Counted from the first letter of the stretch, positions 25,466 through 34,126 are shown. The stretch: DNA of 64,000 bases from Sporosarcina sp. E16_8 (GCF_017347095.1 NZ_JADPRZ010000004.1:62001-126000), one strand, 5' to 3'. The notes: generated by a model from the letters alone, not told the origin. A program made the numbers and translations.

Positions 25466-27658
25466 ATGAAGAGTAATAAATCGCCCCTACTATTATGGGT
25501 TTTACTAGTTTCGTTATTTTTAATAGCGCTTAATTCAACCGTGCAGGCTGATCTACAGAATATCGGGAAAAGTTATGTCAATTCGGAAGTTTTTAAAGCT
25601 AATATGGATACTTTTTATCAAAATATCGGTCCAACCACTTTGAATCCGATTAATATGGAAGAAGCAGAAAAAACGATTCCGGTAGCGAAGTCGGAAATTG
25701 AAGCACACCGCAACAGATTCGGAACCATGTCTGAGCAAATATCCAACATCCAAGACCAATATGTCGATCGGATTGCAGATGCAAAAGAGTCGAAAAATGA
25801 AGAGCTGAAAGCCGTATTAATTAAAGAGCGGGACACGAAACTGGATGATATTCGTCAAAATTTTGAAAGTGATGAACATGTAGAGGCAAAAATTAGGACT
25901 AAAAAAGCAGCTATGCTGAAAGGCTATTTGAATGAAAACCTTAGGTTAGAAATTGATGAGTTTCCAGTTTTTTACGAACTAGTAGATACCAAAACAGGGG
26001 AAAAGTTTTCATATGGCGATATGTTTTCCCACGCCGCCTATAAGAAGGTATTTGATGGGGGAAATGGTTATTTAAAAGCTTCGTCTATTCCTGTAGATAG
26101 GGATTTAACTTTTATGCGTGATGATGAAATCGAACTGACTAGGGATGACATGTTGTCAATCAGCAATCCGACACGAACATTCGAAGGCGAAGTCATCGTC
26201 TCGAAAGATGCATTGAAAGATGGGTTACTCAGTCACCAGATAAAGCAATATAACCAAGACAGATATTTTACGTTTGTTCTTTGGTTAGTTGGTGCAATTG
26301 CGTTGGCCGTAGTATTCACAAAGCTTCAGTTTAAAAAAGGGTGGGTTACGGAAAACGACTGGGCTATTAAATATAGCCACCTTAAAATTGATATGAAAGT
26401 AGGTTTGCTGGGTGTATCTACTATTGCAATGTATGCAGTATTAAATATCGTTTCAAACAGATTTCGTTATTTCTATTTTATAAACGTGAGTGCGTGGGTA
26501 ATGAACATAATTCAGTTCGGCTTTTTACTGTTGTTCTTATTGGCAGTTGTATTCCAGCTCGTTAATTTCATTGAACGGCTAAGACTTAAAGGAATGCTTG
26601 AAAAGGACATTGCGGACAGTTATACAGTGAGCTTCTTCAAGGCTTTTCATGATATGTTCTTGAAAAAGTCAATCGGTGTTCAAACGTTCATTTTACTTAT
26701 CGGCTTTTTCCTTGCCGGGATAGGGTTCGTAGTCGTATTTCTTATGCCAGTATCTTTAATACTCTACATCCCAGCCGTCCTGTTTCTGGGCTTGCCTGCA
26801 CTTTACATGTTAGTGAAGCGGTCAGCGTATTTAAACCGGATCATTGTTGCTACGGAGGCGATGGCAGCAGGACGTCTTCATGAAGAGATAAAGGTAGAAG
26901 GAAAATCACCACTTGCCGAACACGCAAATAATTTGAATAACTTGCGCGAAGGTGTTCATGTCTCAATGACTGAACAAGCGAAAAGTGAACGCTTAAAAAC
27001 AGAATTGATTACAAATGTCAGCCATGATCTTCGCACGCCATTGACATCAATTATTACGTATACGGATCTCCTGAAAAAGGAAGACATTACAGCTGAAGAA
27101 CGTACAAAGTATGTAGATATTTTAGACAAAAAATCACAGCGTTTGAAGACCTTAATCGAGGATTTATTCGAAGTATCGAAAATGGCGAGCGGTAACTTGG
27201 AACTAAACAAACAGCGCGTTGATATGACGCAATTACTACAGCAAGCCCTTGCGGAGCACGAGGAAGAAATCTCGAAATCAGGGCTGGACTTTAGGGTGAA
27301 TTTCCCTGAATCGGCACTCGTTGCCTATGTGGATGGAAAAAGATGGTGGCGTGTTTTAGATAACTTGATTGTCAATGCCATTAAGTACACATTGCCGGGT
27401 ACCCGCGTCTATATTACGCTTCGAAAAGTAGGTGATACAGCCGAATTCATCGTGAAAAATGTGACGAAGTATGAGCTCGGTGAAAATACCGACGAATTAT
27501 TTGAACGCTTTAAACGGGCGGATACATCACGCCATACAGATGGTTCAGGACTTGGCCTTGCAATTGCGCAATCCATCGTTGATTTGCATAATGGGAATAT
27601 GAAAATCGAAGTAGATGGGGATTTATTCAAAGTAACGGTCGTCGTGGCGGTGGTTTAA
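25466..27658 (+). CDS. Membrane sensor histidine kinase with large N-terminal sensing region
   Basis: This is a 730-residue kinase. A first helix (8-28) is followed by an extracellular region of about 235 residues with a coiled-coil-like stretch (about 75-140). Then come five or so membrane helices between 270 and 450, and a linker. The dimerisation domain has the phospho-histidine in NVSHDLRTPLTSII (about residue 520), and the ATP-binding domain has NLIVNAIKYT and DGSGLGLAIAQSIVDLHNG. It is paired with the regulator at 24620. The size and multi-helix core resemble VanS-like kinases of Bacillales with extra domains. The ligand is unknown. Confidence 0.9.
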   Translation: MKSNKSPLLLWVLLVSLFLIALNSTVQADLQNIGKSYVNSEVFKANMDTFYQNIGPTTLNPINMEEAEKTIPVAKSEIEAHRNRFGTMSEQISNIQDQYVDRIADAKESKNEELKAVLIKERDTKLDDIRQNFESDEHVEAKIRTKKAAMLKGYLNENLRLEIDEFPVFYELVDTKTGEKFSYGDMFSHAAYKKVFDGGNGYLKASSIPVDRDLTFMRDDEIELTRDDMLSISNPTRTFEGEVIVSKDALKDGLLSHQIKQYNQDRYFTFVLWLVGAIALAVVFTKLQFKKGWVTENDWAIKYSHLKIDMKVGLLGVSTIAMYAVLNIVSNRFRYFYFINVSAWVMNIIQFGFLLLFLLAVVFQLVNFIERLRLKGMLEKDIADSYTVSFFKAFHDMFLKKSIGVQTFILLIGFFLAGIGFVVVFLMPVSLILYIPAVLFLGLPALYMLVKRSAYLNRIIVATEAMAAGRLHEEIKVEGKSPLAEHANNLNNLREGVHVSMTEQAKSERLKTELITNVSHDLRTPLTSIITYTDLLKKEDITAEERTKYVDILDKKSQRLKTLIEDLFEVSKMASGNLELNKQRVDMTQLLQQALAEHEEEISKSGLDFRVNFPESALVAYVDGKRWWRVLDNLIVNAIKYTLPGTRVYITLRKVGDTAEFIVKNVTKYELGENTDELFERFKRADTSRHTDGSGLGLAIAQSIVDLHNGNMKIEVDGDLFKVTVVVAVV

Positions 27659-27678
27659 CAAATAGATATACAATAATA

Positions 27679-28346
27679 CATGTCTATTTATTAACCAAAC
27701 ATAACCAGCAAGTAACTTGATCACACATTGGTTCTACATGTATAGTTGCATTTTGATTGCTTTGGGATTGAACGACTACTATAGAATTACCCAGATGTCT
27801 GGATGTGTAGGGATGCGACTTTGTCGCATCCCTACACAGTTTTCCCGGTATTCCTATGGTGGTCCTTCATCCGTCGCGCTCCAAATGAATAAGTACAAAA
27901 GTGCTGAAACTTTTTGGGACGAAAGAATAGTGGGGTAACTACCCGGATAAAAGCCGCCAAAGATGCAATTTTGGCGGCTGATGCTTTCTCTATGGTTTTT
28001 TCTCTTTTATTAAAGAAGTGTCACTTTCTATAAGGTATCACACGATTATATGCATACTCTTTGCTAGAAGTAAGCAAGGAACGCATTGTACAACGTGCAA
28101 GAGTGCCCGAAATTGCATCTTCGGGCACTTACACTCTCTATAGAAAGTCATCTACTCTTTTCTTTCCAAACAACTGCACTTTTCACTTGAATAGTGTAGG
28201 AACGCGACAGGCAACTATTTACAACAGGATGACTTAAAAAAGTGTGTCTAGAAGTGATTGAGTCGCTTCTAGACACACTAGGACCCCCTCAGTAAATCTG
28301 TCATGAATAGTTAGCCGTAAGCGTGCCGGAAATAGTCCAGTGAAAA
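27679..28346 (-). repeat. Right arm of the 420-bp inverted repeat (copy B), interrupted by copy C
   Basis: The outer part, 27679-27783, matches the minus strand of 23290-23395. The inner part, 28023-28346, matches the minus strand of 22975-23297. Copy B hairpins are at 28103-28128 (perfect 9-bp stem, loop GATGCAAT in the element orientation) and 28242-28278 (17-base arms). The two are again 113 bases apart. Copy C lies between the two parts. No gene is found from 27659 to 28442; a 73-codon frame here reads through hairpin C and is not credible. Confidence 0.85.
27784..28032 (+). mobile_element. Structured element copy C, apparently inserted in the right repeat arm
   Basis: Hairpin 1 (27805-27837) has perfect 15-base arms starting GTGTAGGG with a TTT loop. 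Hairpin 2 (27952-27979) has perfect 10-base arms with the loop GATGCAAT. The distance between hairpins is 114 bases. The spacer shares GTCGCG, AAAAGTGC and GAAAGAATAG with copies A and B. The element interrupts the inverted-repeat arm between ACTACTATA (27775-27783) and ACTTTCTATA (28023-28032). These may be an imperfect target duplication. No protein is encoded, so mobility would need a helper. Confidence 0.65.
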
Positions 28347-28350
28347 TAAT

Positions 28351-28403
28351 AAGCTGTACGCAACGCCCTTATACGGAGGGGGATGCGTACAGCTTTATTT
28401 TTT
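28351..28403 (+). terminator. Strong terminator at the edge of the repeat arm
   Basis: AAGCTGTACGCA (28351-28362) and TGCGTACAGCTT (28384-28395) form a perfect 12-bp stem with a structured 21-nt loop, followed by TATTTTTTT. It begins directly where homology to the left repeat arm ends. Confidence 0.85.
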
Positions 28404-28442
28404 TAGAATATGGATACTAAGCTTGTTTTTCTGCAGTCTTAT

Positions 28443-29087
28443 TCAATAGAAGTACATGATATAAACACCGATGAGTAGTACGCCAATATCCGCACACATA
28501 TGAATCGTCCAAGAGGGCAAAATTGTTCCGCTTTTTTCATTGGCAAGTTGAAAGATAACTCCGCCGACCCAGAGCCCTGTCACAGCGAGTATAAGAAGAG
28601 CTGGGTTGAACCACGGAAGAAAAATCGTGATATGATAAATGGCAAACAGGAATGATGGTAAAATAAACCGAATAAGGGACTTGCCAACAAGGTTTGGCAA
28701 CAGACCGCGGAAGTAAAATTCCTCTAACATCGAATTGCCGAATAGTATATAGAGGGCGATGAACGGGAATGTAGTTGTCGTTATACCTGCGCTAGCAAGG
28801 TCAGCTAGAAGTGCAGCAATGTCTATGAAGGGCTGTAAGAAGATGAACGCGACAATGATAAACCCCATGATTGCAACCCCAGAACCAATCGCGGTCATCA
28901 TGCTTTTTCGATCAGTTTGGCGCAAACGTAAGAATGGGAATCCCACCTTGCGGAATAAAATGAGTGGGAGGATTAGGAAAAGAATCATTTTCGCCATTGT
29001 CTTCCATATGTACGCAACTTCTACTGATTGATCAATCCACAGTAAAAAAGCGATGCTCAATAACGATAAAACAATTCCCCGTATCAT
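28443..29087 (-). CDS. CPBP family intramembrane protease
   Basis: This is a 214-residue membrane protein with about seven helices. It carries the CPBP/Abi motif 1 as MLEEFYFRGLLPN (EExxxR), motif 2 around FAIYHITIFLPW (histidine) and a later histidine in WTIHMCADIG. Such proteins are Rce1-like proteases, and some act in bacteriocin immunity or processing. The start ATG lies seven bases after GGAGG; an upstream extension of 34 codons lacks a start signal. No bacteriocin gene adjoins it, so its role here is open. Confidence 0.83.
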   Translation of the reverse strand: MIRGIVLSLLSIAFLLWIDQSVEVAYIWKTMAKMILFLILPLILFRKVGFPFLRLRQTDRKSMMTAIGSGVAIMGFIIVAFIFLQPFIDIAALLADLASAGITTTTFPFIALYILFGNSMLEEFYFRGLLPNLVGKSLIRFILPSFLFAIYHITIFLPWFNPALLILAVTGLWVGGVIFQLANEKSGTILPSWTIHMCADIGVLLIGVYIMYFY

Positions 29088-29173
29088 AGTAGAACCTCCA
29101 ATCACTGATTCAGTATTGGACGACTCAATAATGTATAAAGTTTCATGGAAATAAATAAAATGGAAATATAGAA

Positions 29174-29198
29174 AGGGAGCGCTTTTCAAGCGCTCCCT
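29174..29198 (-). terminator. Terminator after the YjcZ gene
   Basis: AGGGAGCGCTT and AAGCGCTCCCT form a perfect 11-bp stem with a 3-nt loop. The minus strand continues as TTCTATATTT. It lies 54 bases after the stop of the small gene. Confidence 0.7.
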
Positions 29199-29252
29199 AA
29201 GAAAAGATATAATACTAGCAAGTGCCTGGTACTTGATGCCTAACAGCCTTAA

Positions 29253-29351
29253 TTAACCAATAAAGCAAGCACCAATAATAATTAACAGGATGAAAAGCAC
29301 AATAATTAACGCAAACGAGCTTCCGCCCTCAGATCCCCCGTATTGACCCAT
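29253..29351 (-). CDS. YjcZ family small sporulation protein
   Basis: This 32-residue peptide reads MGQYGGSEGGSSFALIIVLF followed by ILLIIIGACFIG. It is the glycine-rich start plus a single membrane helix typical of the YjcZ family found in spore-formers. AAGGAG lies eight bases before the ATG. On the minus strand a CATAnnnT sequence about 40 bases upstream would fit a sporulation sigma factor -10, but the -35 is unclear. The function of the family is not known beyond association with sporulation. Confidence 0.85.
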   Translation of the reverse strand: MGQYGGSEGGSSFALIIVLFILLIIIGACFIG

Positions 29352-29699
29352 TGTCAACACTCCTTTCATGAATGGTCTAATTTAACTTATGCGAATAGAT
29401 TACTAGGCTCTAAGGACAAACGCCTTTACGTCTGCTGAAAAAATAGTTACTTCAGGTCATTTAGAGGAATAAGTTAACAAGATAAGAATGTGGCTAGACG
29501 GGTAATTGGAGTGGACACTCTGCTGTTTTAGATGCGATTCTACTTGCTTTTTTGATGAAATATGGTGTATCATTAATTTAAATTATGGGAATCGAACCAC
29601 TATTCGGGAAAGTAGTGGGCATCCATTAGGTGCGCCGTTACCGAAGTGGAAAGGCCGTACTCTGAATTGCTATTCGAAGAAGGAGGATTAATAGTTGCT
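29352..29699. other. Intergenic region between YjcZ and the disordered-protein gene
   Basis: About 350 bases hold no recognisable gene. The minus-strand promoter for the YjcZ gene must lie in the first 60 bases. Two short open frames on the plus strand (near 29506 and 29600) show no family character. The 3' part contains GGAGG at 29682, used by the next gene. Confidence 0.5.
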
Positions 29700-30023
29700 A
29701 TGACAAAATCAGATGGTAAGTACCCAAACAAAGAAGATCTCGAACCGAAAGTGAAAGGGGCAGCTAGTTCCGATGAGCTTCCACTCGCGGATCCATCCGA
29801 TTCGAATACATCGGATGCCTTTAGAAAAAACACCTTGGACAAAACTGGTGAGAACGAACAGTCGGCATATGGAACATACAAAACGGACACGGGTTATAAT
29901 AAGCCAAAGTTGGATGAACAATATCCATCAGGTGAAAAACAAAAAGAAGACAGCAAGTTTGATCAAGAAACACACGATAAATGGAATGAAGAGAAACCGA
30001 ATGAGGATCCATTTAAACCATAA
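29700..30023 (+). CDS. Hypothetical disordered acidic protein
   Basis: This 107-residue protein is highly charged and lacks hydrophobic segments. It is rich in Asp, Glu, Lys, Ser, Pro and Asn and starts MTKSDGKYPNKEDLEPK. It is probably intrinsically disordered, and I do not recognise a family. The ATG at 29700 is about 14 bases after GGAGG, which is long; the frame stays open upstream to 29646, but that region reads unlike protein. Composition and location near a sporulation gene would fit a spore or stress protein, but this is a guess. Confidence 0.55.
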   Translation: MTKSDGKYPNKEDLEPKVKGAASSDELPLADPSDSNTSDAFRKNTLDKTGENEQSAYGTYKTDTGYNKPKLDEQYPSGEKQKEDSKFDQETHDKWNEEKPNEDPFKP

Positions 30024-30106
30024 CTTAGTAGCGGTCGTTCCTTTTGGAGCGATCGTTTTGATTTGTCGATAAGATGCGATAGAGTTGCAGAGAAGTAAAG
30101 AAAGGA

Positions 30107-30577
30107 ATGATTATCATCGAAACGGTGAATCAGTTAAAATTCACACGTATTTATACACTTGGACGTCTTGTAAAGTCAAAAGAAGAAGCTTGGGACGCAC
30201 AACCGACGGGATTCAATAATACGATTCGTTGGAATGCGGGCCATATTTTTGTGACGATGGAAACACTCGTTCAAAAAGCAATGGAAGGTTATGAACCTGT
30301 TCATCCTGAATGGATCCCTCTCTTTGTGTCGGGATCAGGACCTAACGATTGGCAAGTAGGAAGTGTCCCATCAACAGACGAGCTCCTCGCAGCCTTAGAG
30401 GCACAACCAGAGCGTGTCATTAAAGCGCTCGAAGGCAATCAGCACAATACATTACAAGAACCGATGTCAATTGGGCCCTTGCATACGATGGCAACAGTTG
30501 AGGCGGTCGTTCAATTTGCAGTGTGGCATGAAGGCGTTCATGCAGGCATGATTAATGCATTGAACCGCTTGGCGTAA
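30107..30577 (+). CDS. DinB family protein
   Basis: This is a 156-residue four-helix-bundle protein of the DinB/YfiT-like superfamily. The metal-binding histidines can be placed in WNAGHIFV (first helix pair) and WHEGVHAGM (last helix). Members include thiol-dependent transferases, often for bacillithiol, and many of unknown role. The ATG directly follows AAAGGA, an unusually close spacing, so the true start could be a nearby ATT or ATC codon. It is followed by a terminator shared with the convergent liaR operon. Confidence 0.82.
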   Translation: MIIIETVNQLKFTRIYTLGRLVKSKEEAWDAQPTGFNNTIRWNAGHIFVTMETLVQKAMEGYEPVHPEWIPLFVSGSGPNDWQVGSVPSTDELLAALEAQPERVIKALEGNQHNTLQEPMSIGPLHTMATVEAVVQFAVWHEGVHAGMINALNRLA

Positions 30578-30597
30578 GAATAATTCATTAAGAAAAT

Positions 30598-30648
30598 AAG
30601 CAGTCATCATACATCAGGTATAGTCTGACGTGTGATGACTGCTTTTTA
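30598..30648. terminator. Bidirectional terminator between dinB-like and lia genes
   Basis: AAGCAGTCATCA and TGATGACTGCTT form a perfect 12-bp stem. An inner ATCAG/CTGA pairing lies in the loop, and a T run follows on the plus strand. Confidence 0.8.
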
Positions 30649-31278
30649 ATTCACTAAATCATGCTTAAACGCATAAATAACTGCTTGTGTTCGGTCTTGC
30701 ACTTCTAGTTTAGCTAATAGATTGCTAACATGCGTCTTCACTGTTTTCAGGGCAATAAATAAATCATCAGCGATTTCCTGATTCGTTTTACCTTTGGCGA
30801 GGTGCAATAAAACTTCGAGTTCACGTTCCGTCAACTCATCATGGGGTTGCCGTTCATTGCCCGCTCGCATTTTGAGCATCATTTTTGTTGTGACTTCAGG
30901 TTCCAAAACCGTTTGTCCTTTCAATGTTTCACGGATGGCTTCGGCAATTCGCTTCGCATTCGATGTTTTCAAAATATAACTGATTGCGCCTGCTTCGAGT
31001 GCTGGATACACTTTGTCATCATCTAGAAAACTAGTCACGATAACGATTTTTGCTTCAGGCCACTCCTTAATAATTGCGGCAGTTGCTTCGGCACCGTTCA
31101 TTTCCGGCATGACCATATCCATTAAGATAATATCGGGTCGTAACTCAAGTGCTTTTTCAACGGCTTCGCGCCCATTTACCGCTTCACCGATGACTTCCAT
31201 ATCGGGCTGAATCTGAAGGTAAGCCGATACTCCGATTCGCACCATTTCGTGGTCATCCACTAATAGAATCTTGATCAT
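30646..31278 (-). CDS. liaR: LiaR/VraR-type response regulator
   Basis: LiaR activates genes in response to envelope damage. The receiver domain starts IKILLVDDHEMVRIGV and has the phospho-aspartate in DIILMDMVMPEMNG. The C-terminal LuxR-type helix-turn-helix is ELTEREVLHLAKGKTNQEIA-like (ELTERELEVLLHLAKGKT). The ATG at 31278 lies nine bases after AAGGAG. It overlaps liaS and is the last gene of the pspA-liaFSR operon. LiaS should phosphorylate it. Confidence 0.93.
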   Translation of the reverse strand: MIKILLVDDHEMVRIGVSAYLQIQPDMEVIGEAVNGREAVEKALELRPDIILMDMVMPEMNGAEATAAIIKEWPEAKIVIVTSFLDDDKVYPALEAGAISYILKTSNAKRIAEAIRETLKGQTVLEPEVTTKMMLKMRAGNERQPHDELTERELEVLLHLAKGKTNQEIADDLFIALKTVKTHVSNLLAKLEVQDRTQAVIYAFKHDLVN

Positions 31279-32299
31279 GAAGTTCATCTCCTTTTCGAGC
31301 AGGTAATTTCACCTCTACTATTGTTCCTTGTGAGGGGACGGAAACGATTTTGCATGTTCCGCCAATTTCAATTGCACGTTCTTTTACGTTTTGAAGCCCA
31401 TATGAGCCGCCTTTTCCGTCACTATCTTTGAATCCGACACCATTATCTTGGACACGGAAAATCGCGAGTCCATCTCGTTCCACGAATAGCACATCGACCT
31501 CTGTGGCTTGTGCGTGGCGCAATGTGTTGGATAAGGTTTCCTGTGCAATTCGGAATAAATGATCTTCCGCACCTTTTGATAATGTAACTTCTTCTAAGCG
31601 AAATCGAATATCGAATAGCACTTTTTCTCTCAATTCAATTAATAGTTCTTCAAGTCCTTCTGCGAGTGATTTATTGTTCAAAGCTGCCGGTCGTAAATGA
31701 AGGAGCAATGCACGCATTTCTAGTTGCGCCTGTTGAACGATTCGCTCGACTTGGAGTACGGGTTTTTGTGCTATAGCGACTTCGTTATTTTCCGTAATAG
31801 CGGATAATAGCATCGATGCGGCGAACAGTTGCTGGGATACAGAATCATGCAGTTCGCGTGCAAGCCGCTGTCGTTCTTGTATAATTCGTTCTTGGATCAG
31901 CTTATCTTGAGCCTCCGCACGCTCATCGATAATCCGTTGCAGACTTTTTCGCTGCGTATGAATAACAGTTGACACCGTTCCGATTGCTCGATCCATGCGT
32001 GGAGAAAACTTCACATTTGAATCGAGATTTTTTTCAGTGTCGATCAACCCCGTTAACCTTTGTTCAATCGCTTTTTCTTTTGAACTTCCTAAGAAATGTG
32101 TCCAAATGGCAATACCCCAAGCCAAAACAAGGGTAGTATTCAAAATCCACCAACCAAGCGGAACTTCCGCAAATTTCAAATTGTAAAATGCAAACCAAAT
32201 TTCCTCTAAAGGCAACCCAGTAATAAAATAGAAGTATACCGCGGCAATTATGGTAAATAGAAACGATAAAAAAAGTCCACGTCCGATGACTGCCTTCAT
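31253..32299 (-). CDS. liaS: LiaS/VraS-type sensor histidine kinase
   Basis: This is a 348-residue kinase with two N-terminal membrane helices (about 8-30 and 50-70) and a short extracellular loop, the intramembrane-sensing layout of LiaS. The HisKA_3 domain has the phospho-histidine in RLARELHDSVSQQLFA. The HATPase region has NTLRHAQATEV and VQDNGVGF. The start ATG overlaps the liaF stop codon (ATGA), showing tight coupling. It senses cell-wall or membrane stress together with LiaF. Confidence 0.93.
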   Translation of the reverse strand: MKAVIGRGLFLSFLFTIIAAVYFYFITGLPLEEIWFAFYNLKFAEVPLGWWILNTTLVLAWGIAIWTHFLGSSKEKAIEQRLTGLIDTEKNLDSNVKFSPRMDRAIGTVSTVIHTQRKSLQRIIDERAEAQDKLIQERIIQERQRLARELHDSVSQQLFAASMLLSAITENNEVAIAQKPVLQVERIVQQAQLEMRALLLHLRPAALNNKSLAEGLEELLIELREKVLFDIRFRLEEVTLSKGAEDHLFRIAQETLSNTLRHAQATEVDVLFVERDGLAIFRVQDNGVGFKDSDGKGGSYGLQNVKERAIEIGGTCKIVSVPSQGTIVEVKLPARKGDELHDQDSISG

Positions 32300-32997
32300 T
32301 TTCGTGTCACCTCGATATCTCCGCCCCAAGTGGAAAGTGTAATGATAAGTTCAGGGGACTCAGCTGATTTCCCTTCATAACTATCTTTCATATGGAGCGA
32401 CTCATTAATGAGCCGTTTTCGGTAGGTATCGAATAGCTTAGCATCACCGATTAATGTCGTGTAATGAATGCGTACGGGGATTTCGTAAGGCAATTCAATC
32501 TTGATTTTCCCAATACCTTGCCTAACGGAGATTAAAGAAGTCCCTTTTGGTAGCACTGTATCCGTGACATCGATGTGAATATCACCAAAGAGTCCTTGGA
32601 TATGGATATCCTCCCACTCATAAGACGAAAAAGGGGATGACTGGACGGAAAAAAATTTGTTTTTCCATATTCCGTTGGGTGTTTCTCGCTGGAGATCTTT
32701 GAAAGGACGCATGATTTCCTCTGACGGCACACCTTTCCATAATCTCACAAGGACGTAGACGATAACGGTGAAAATGAGCACCCGTAAACTCCACAATGTG
32801 AAAAGCGCCATTGCGATAAAAAACAGGCCTGGTAAAAACAGCAGCTTCGAGCGTTTCCGCAAACCGTAATAAATAAGTCCGGCACCAAGAAGGACGAACA
32901 CGATATTGCCATTATGAAAGAAAGCCGCCTCAACAAAAATGAGCAGCAGGAAAGTGAGTCCCCAAAATGTGATTTTGTTCGTATCGATTCGTTTCAT
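32296..32997 (-). CDS. liaF: LiaF-type inhibitor of the LiaRS system
   Basis: LiaF keeps LiaS inactive without stress. The 233-residue protein has four membrane helices in the first 90 residues. It ends in a soluble beta-rich domain that includes HIQGLFGDIHIDVTDTVLP and ISVRQGIGKIKIELPYEIPV, typical of the LiaF C-terminal (DUF2154) domain. The ATG lies nine bases after AGGAGG. The gene overlaps liaS by four bases and follows pspA, the classic gene order. Confidence 0.92.
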   Translation of the reverse strand: MKRIDTNKITFWGLTFLLLIFVEAAFFHNGNIVFVLLGAGLIYYGLRKRSKLLFLPGLFFIAMALFTLWSLRVLIFTVIVYVLVRLWKGVPSEEIMRPFKDLQRETPNGIWKNKFFSVQSSPFSSYEWEDIHIQGLFGDIHIDVTDTVLPKGTSLISVRQGIGKIKIELPYEIPVRIHYTTLIGDAKLFDTYRKRLINESLHMKDSYEGKSAESPELIITLSTWGGDIEVTRK

Positions 32998-33120
32998 CTT
33001 GTTATTCCTCCTTCTTGAGGTCAGATTATCTGTCAGTAAGGATAGTATGGAAGCAGGTACGCAACCTAAGTAAGCCGCGTTCTGCGGCGATGATTGCATA
33101 CCTGCATCCTACAGTCTATT

Positions 33121-33759
33121 TTACACAATATCTACTTCTTTTGCGGATTCTTTCTCTAATATCCCAAGGCGGCGGTCCATAGATGACGTTTCGTACTCAC
33201 GTTCAATCTTCCCACCAAGGTTTTCGATATACTTTTTCATATCTCCAACTGACGCCATTTTACTGTCTGCATTTTCAGGAGAGATGACTTGGTCCATGCG
33301 ATGATGCGCGCGCGTTACGTTCTCCTTGCCCATTAATTGCAGCTGACGTACTTTCATGTCTTTTACTTTATGTTTCATTTCCTCGAATTTACGTTCCAGT
33401 GAAATCAATTCATAAGCCGTTTCCATAACACTCTCCGAAAGTTCCGCTGCACGCGTATCGTACGCAGCGATTTCCTCCTCGGCAAATGCGACTAAGTCTT
33501 CTTCACCTGCAGTTTTTGCAAGTTCGAGCTGACTGCGGCGTTTGTCGGCCATCATTTCTGCTTCTGCCAATTCTTTCTGCAGTTCTGTTTTTAGTTTACT
33601 TTGACGTTCAAGTAATTTGCCGATTGAATCGGTCTGCTTTTCTGCCTCGCGGATGTATTGATTCAACATGGCGATTGGATTTTTGCTTTCTTTTTTGTCG
33701 AGCACCGTGTGAAGATCTGCTTGTACCGAGTATTTAAATCGATTCCAAAGTGAGTTCAT
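33121..33759 (-). CDS. pspA: PspA/IM30 family phage-shock protein (LiaH-like)
   Basis: PspA-type proteins form large rings or rods on the inner membrane face and stabilise damaged membranes. The 212-residue protein is almost wholly coiled coil, beginning MNSLWNRFKYSVQADLHTVLDKKE and continuing NPIAMLNQYIREAE, the usual start. The ATG lies eight bases after GAGGAGG; the longer frame has no start signal. It lies between a small membrane protein gene and liaF, so it is both a target and a neighbour of the Lia system. Confidence 0.92.
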   Translation of the reverse strand: MNSLWNRFKYSVQADLHTVLDKKESKNPIAMLNQYIREAEKQTDSIGKLLERQSKLKTELQKELAEAEMMADKRRSQLELAKTAGEEDLVAFAEEEIAAYDTRAAELSESVMETAYELISLERKFEEMKHKVKDMKVRQLQLMGKENVTRAHHRMDQVISPENADSKMASVGDMKKYIENLGGKIEREYETSSMDRRLGILEKESAKEVDIV

Positions 33760-33775
33760 AGTTAGTTCCTCCTCA

Positions 33776-34126
33776 TTATTTTGTGATTTCATTCCACTGA
33801 CGTTCGAAGTTAACGAATGGATCGTTGGTGGCTTTATTGATGATGTTACTATTTTCTGTACCATGCCATTTACGCCAAGCGTACAGAACACCCACTACAG
33901 CAATGATTCCGATGAATGCTGGTACATTTGCAATTGCTGTTAACAAGCCAATGACAAGTACACCTCCCCAGAACAATTTCGAGATTGTAGAAGTGCTCTT
34001 TCTAAAGTAATGGAACCCCGCGTATGCAATCAATGCTGAAAATGCAAGTGCGAGAAGTGAGCCGAGATTCGCGATCGCAACGATTGCCGCTGTAATACCG
34101 AGTGCTGCAAGACCTAGTTTTTTCAT
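33776..34126 (-). CDS. PspA-associated small membrane protein
   Basis: This 116-residue protein has about four hydrophobic helices (from MKKLGLAALGITAAIVAIANL to GIIAVVGVLYAWRKW) and a polar C-terminus ending FVNFERQWNEITK. A gene of this type often precedes pspA in lia-like operons of Bacillales and Listeria and may anchor PspA at the membrane, much as LiaI does. I cannot name the family with certainty. It is the first gene of the operon, and AGGAGG is well placed. Confidence 0.7.
   Translation of the reverse strand: MKKLGLAALGITAAIVAIANLGSLLALAFSALIAYAGFHYFRKSTSTISKLFWGGVLVIGLLTAIANVPAFIGIIAVVGVLYAWRKWHGTENSNIINKATNDPFVNFERQWNEITK

Noticed and set aside
27717-27938. Open frame inside the right repeat arm and copy C
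   Set aside because: It crosses the junction between two repeat pieces and hairpin 1 of copy C; no homology or start signal.
22975-28346. Composite IS transposon
   Set aside because: No transposase gene or remnant is recognisable in either repeat arm, so calling it an insertion sequence is not supported.
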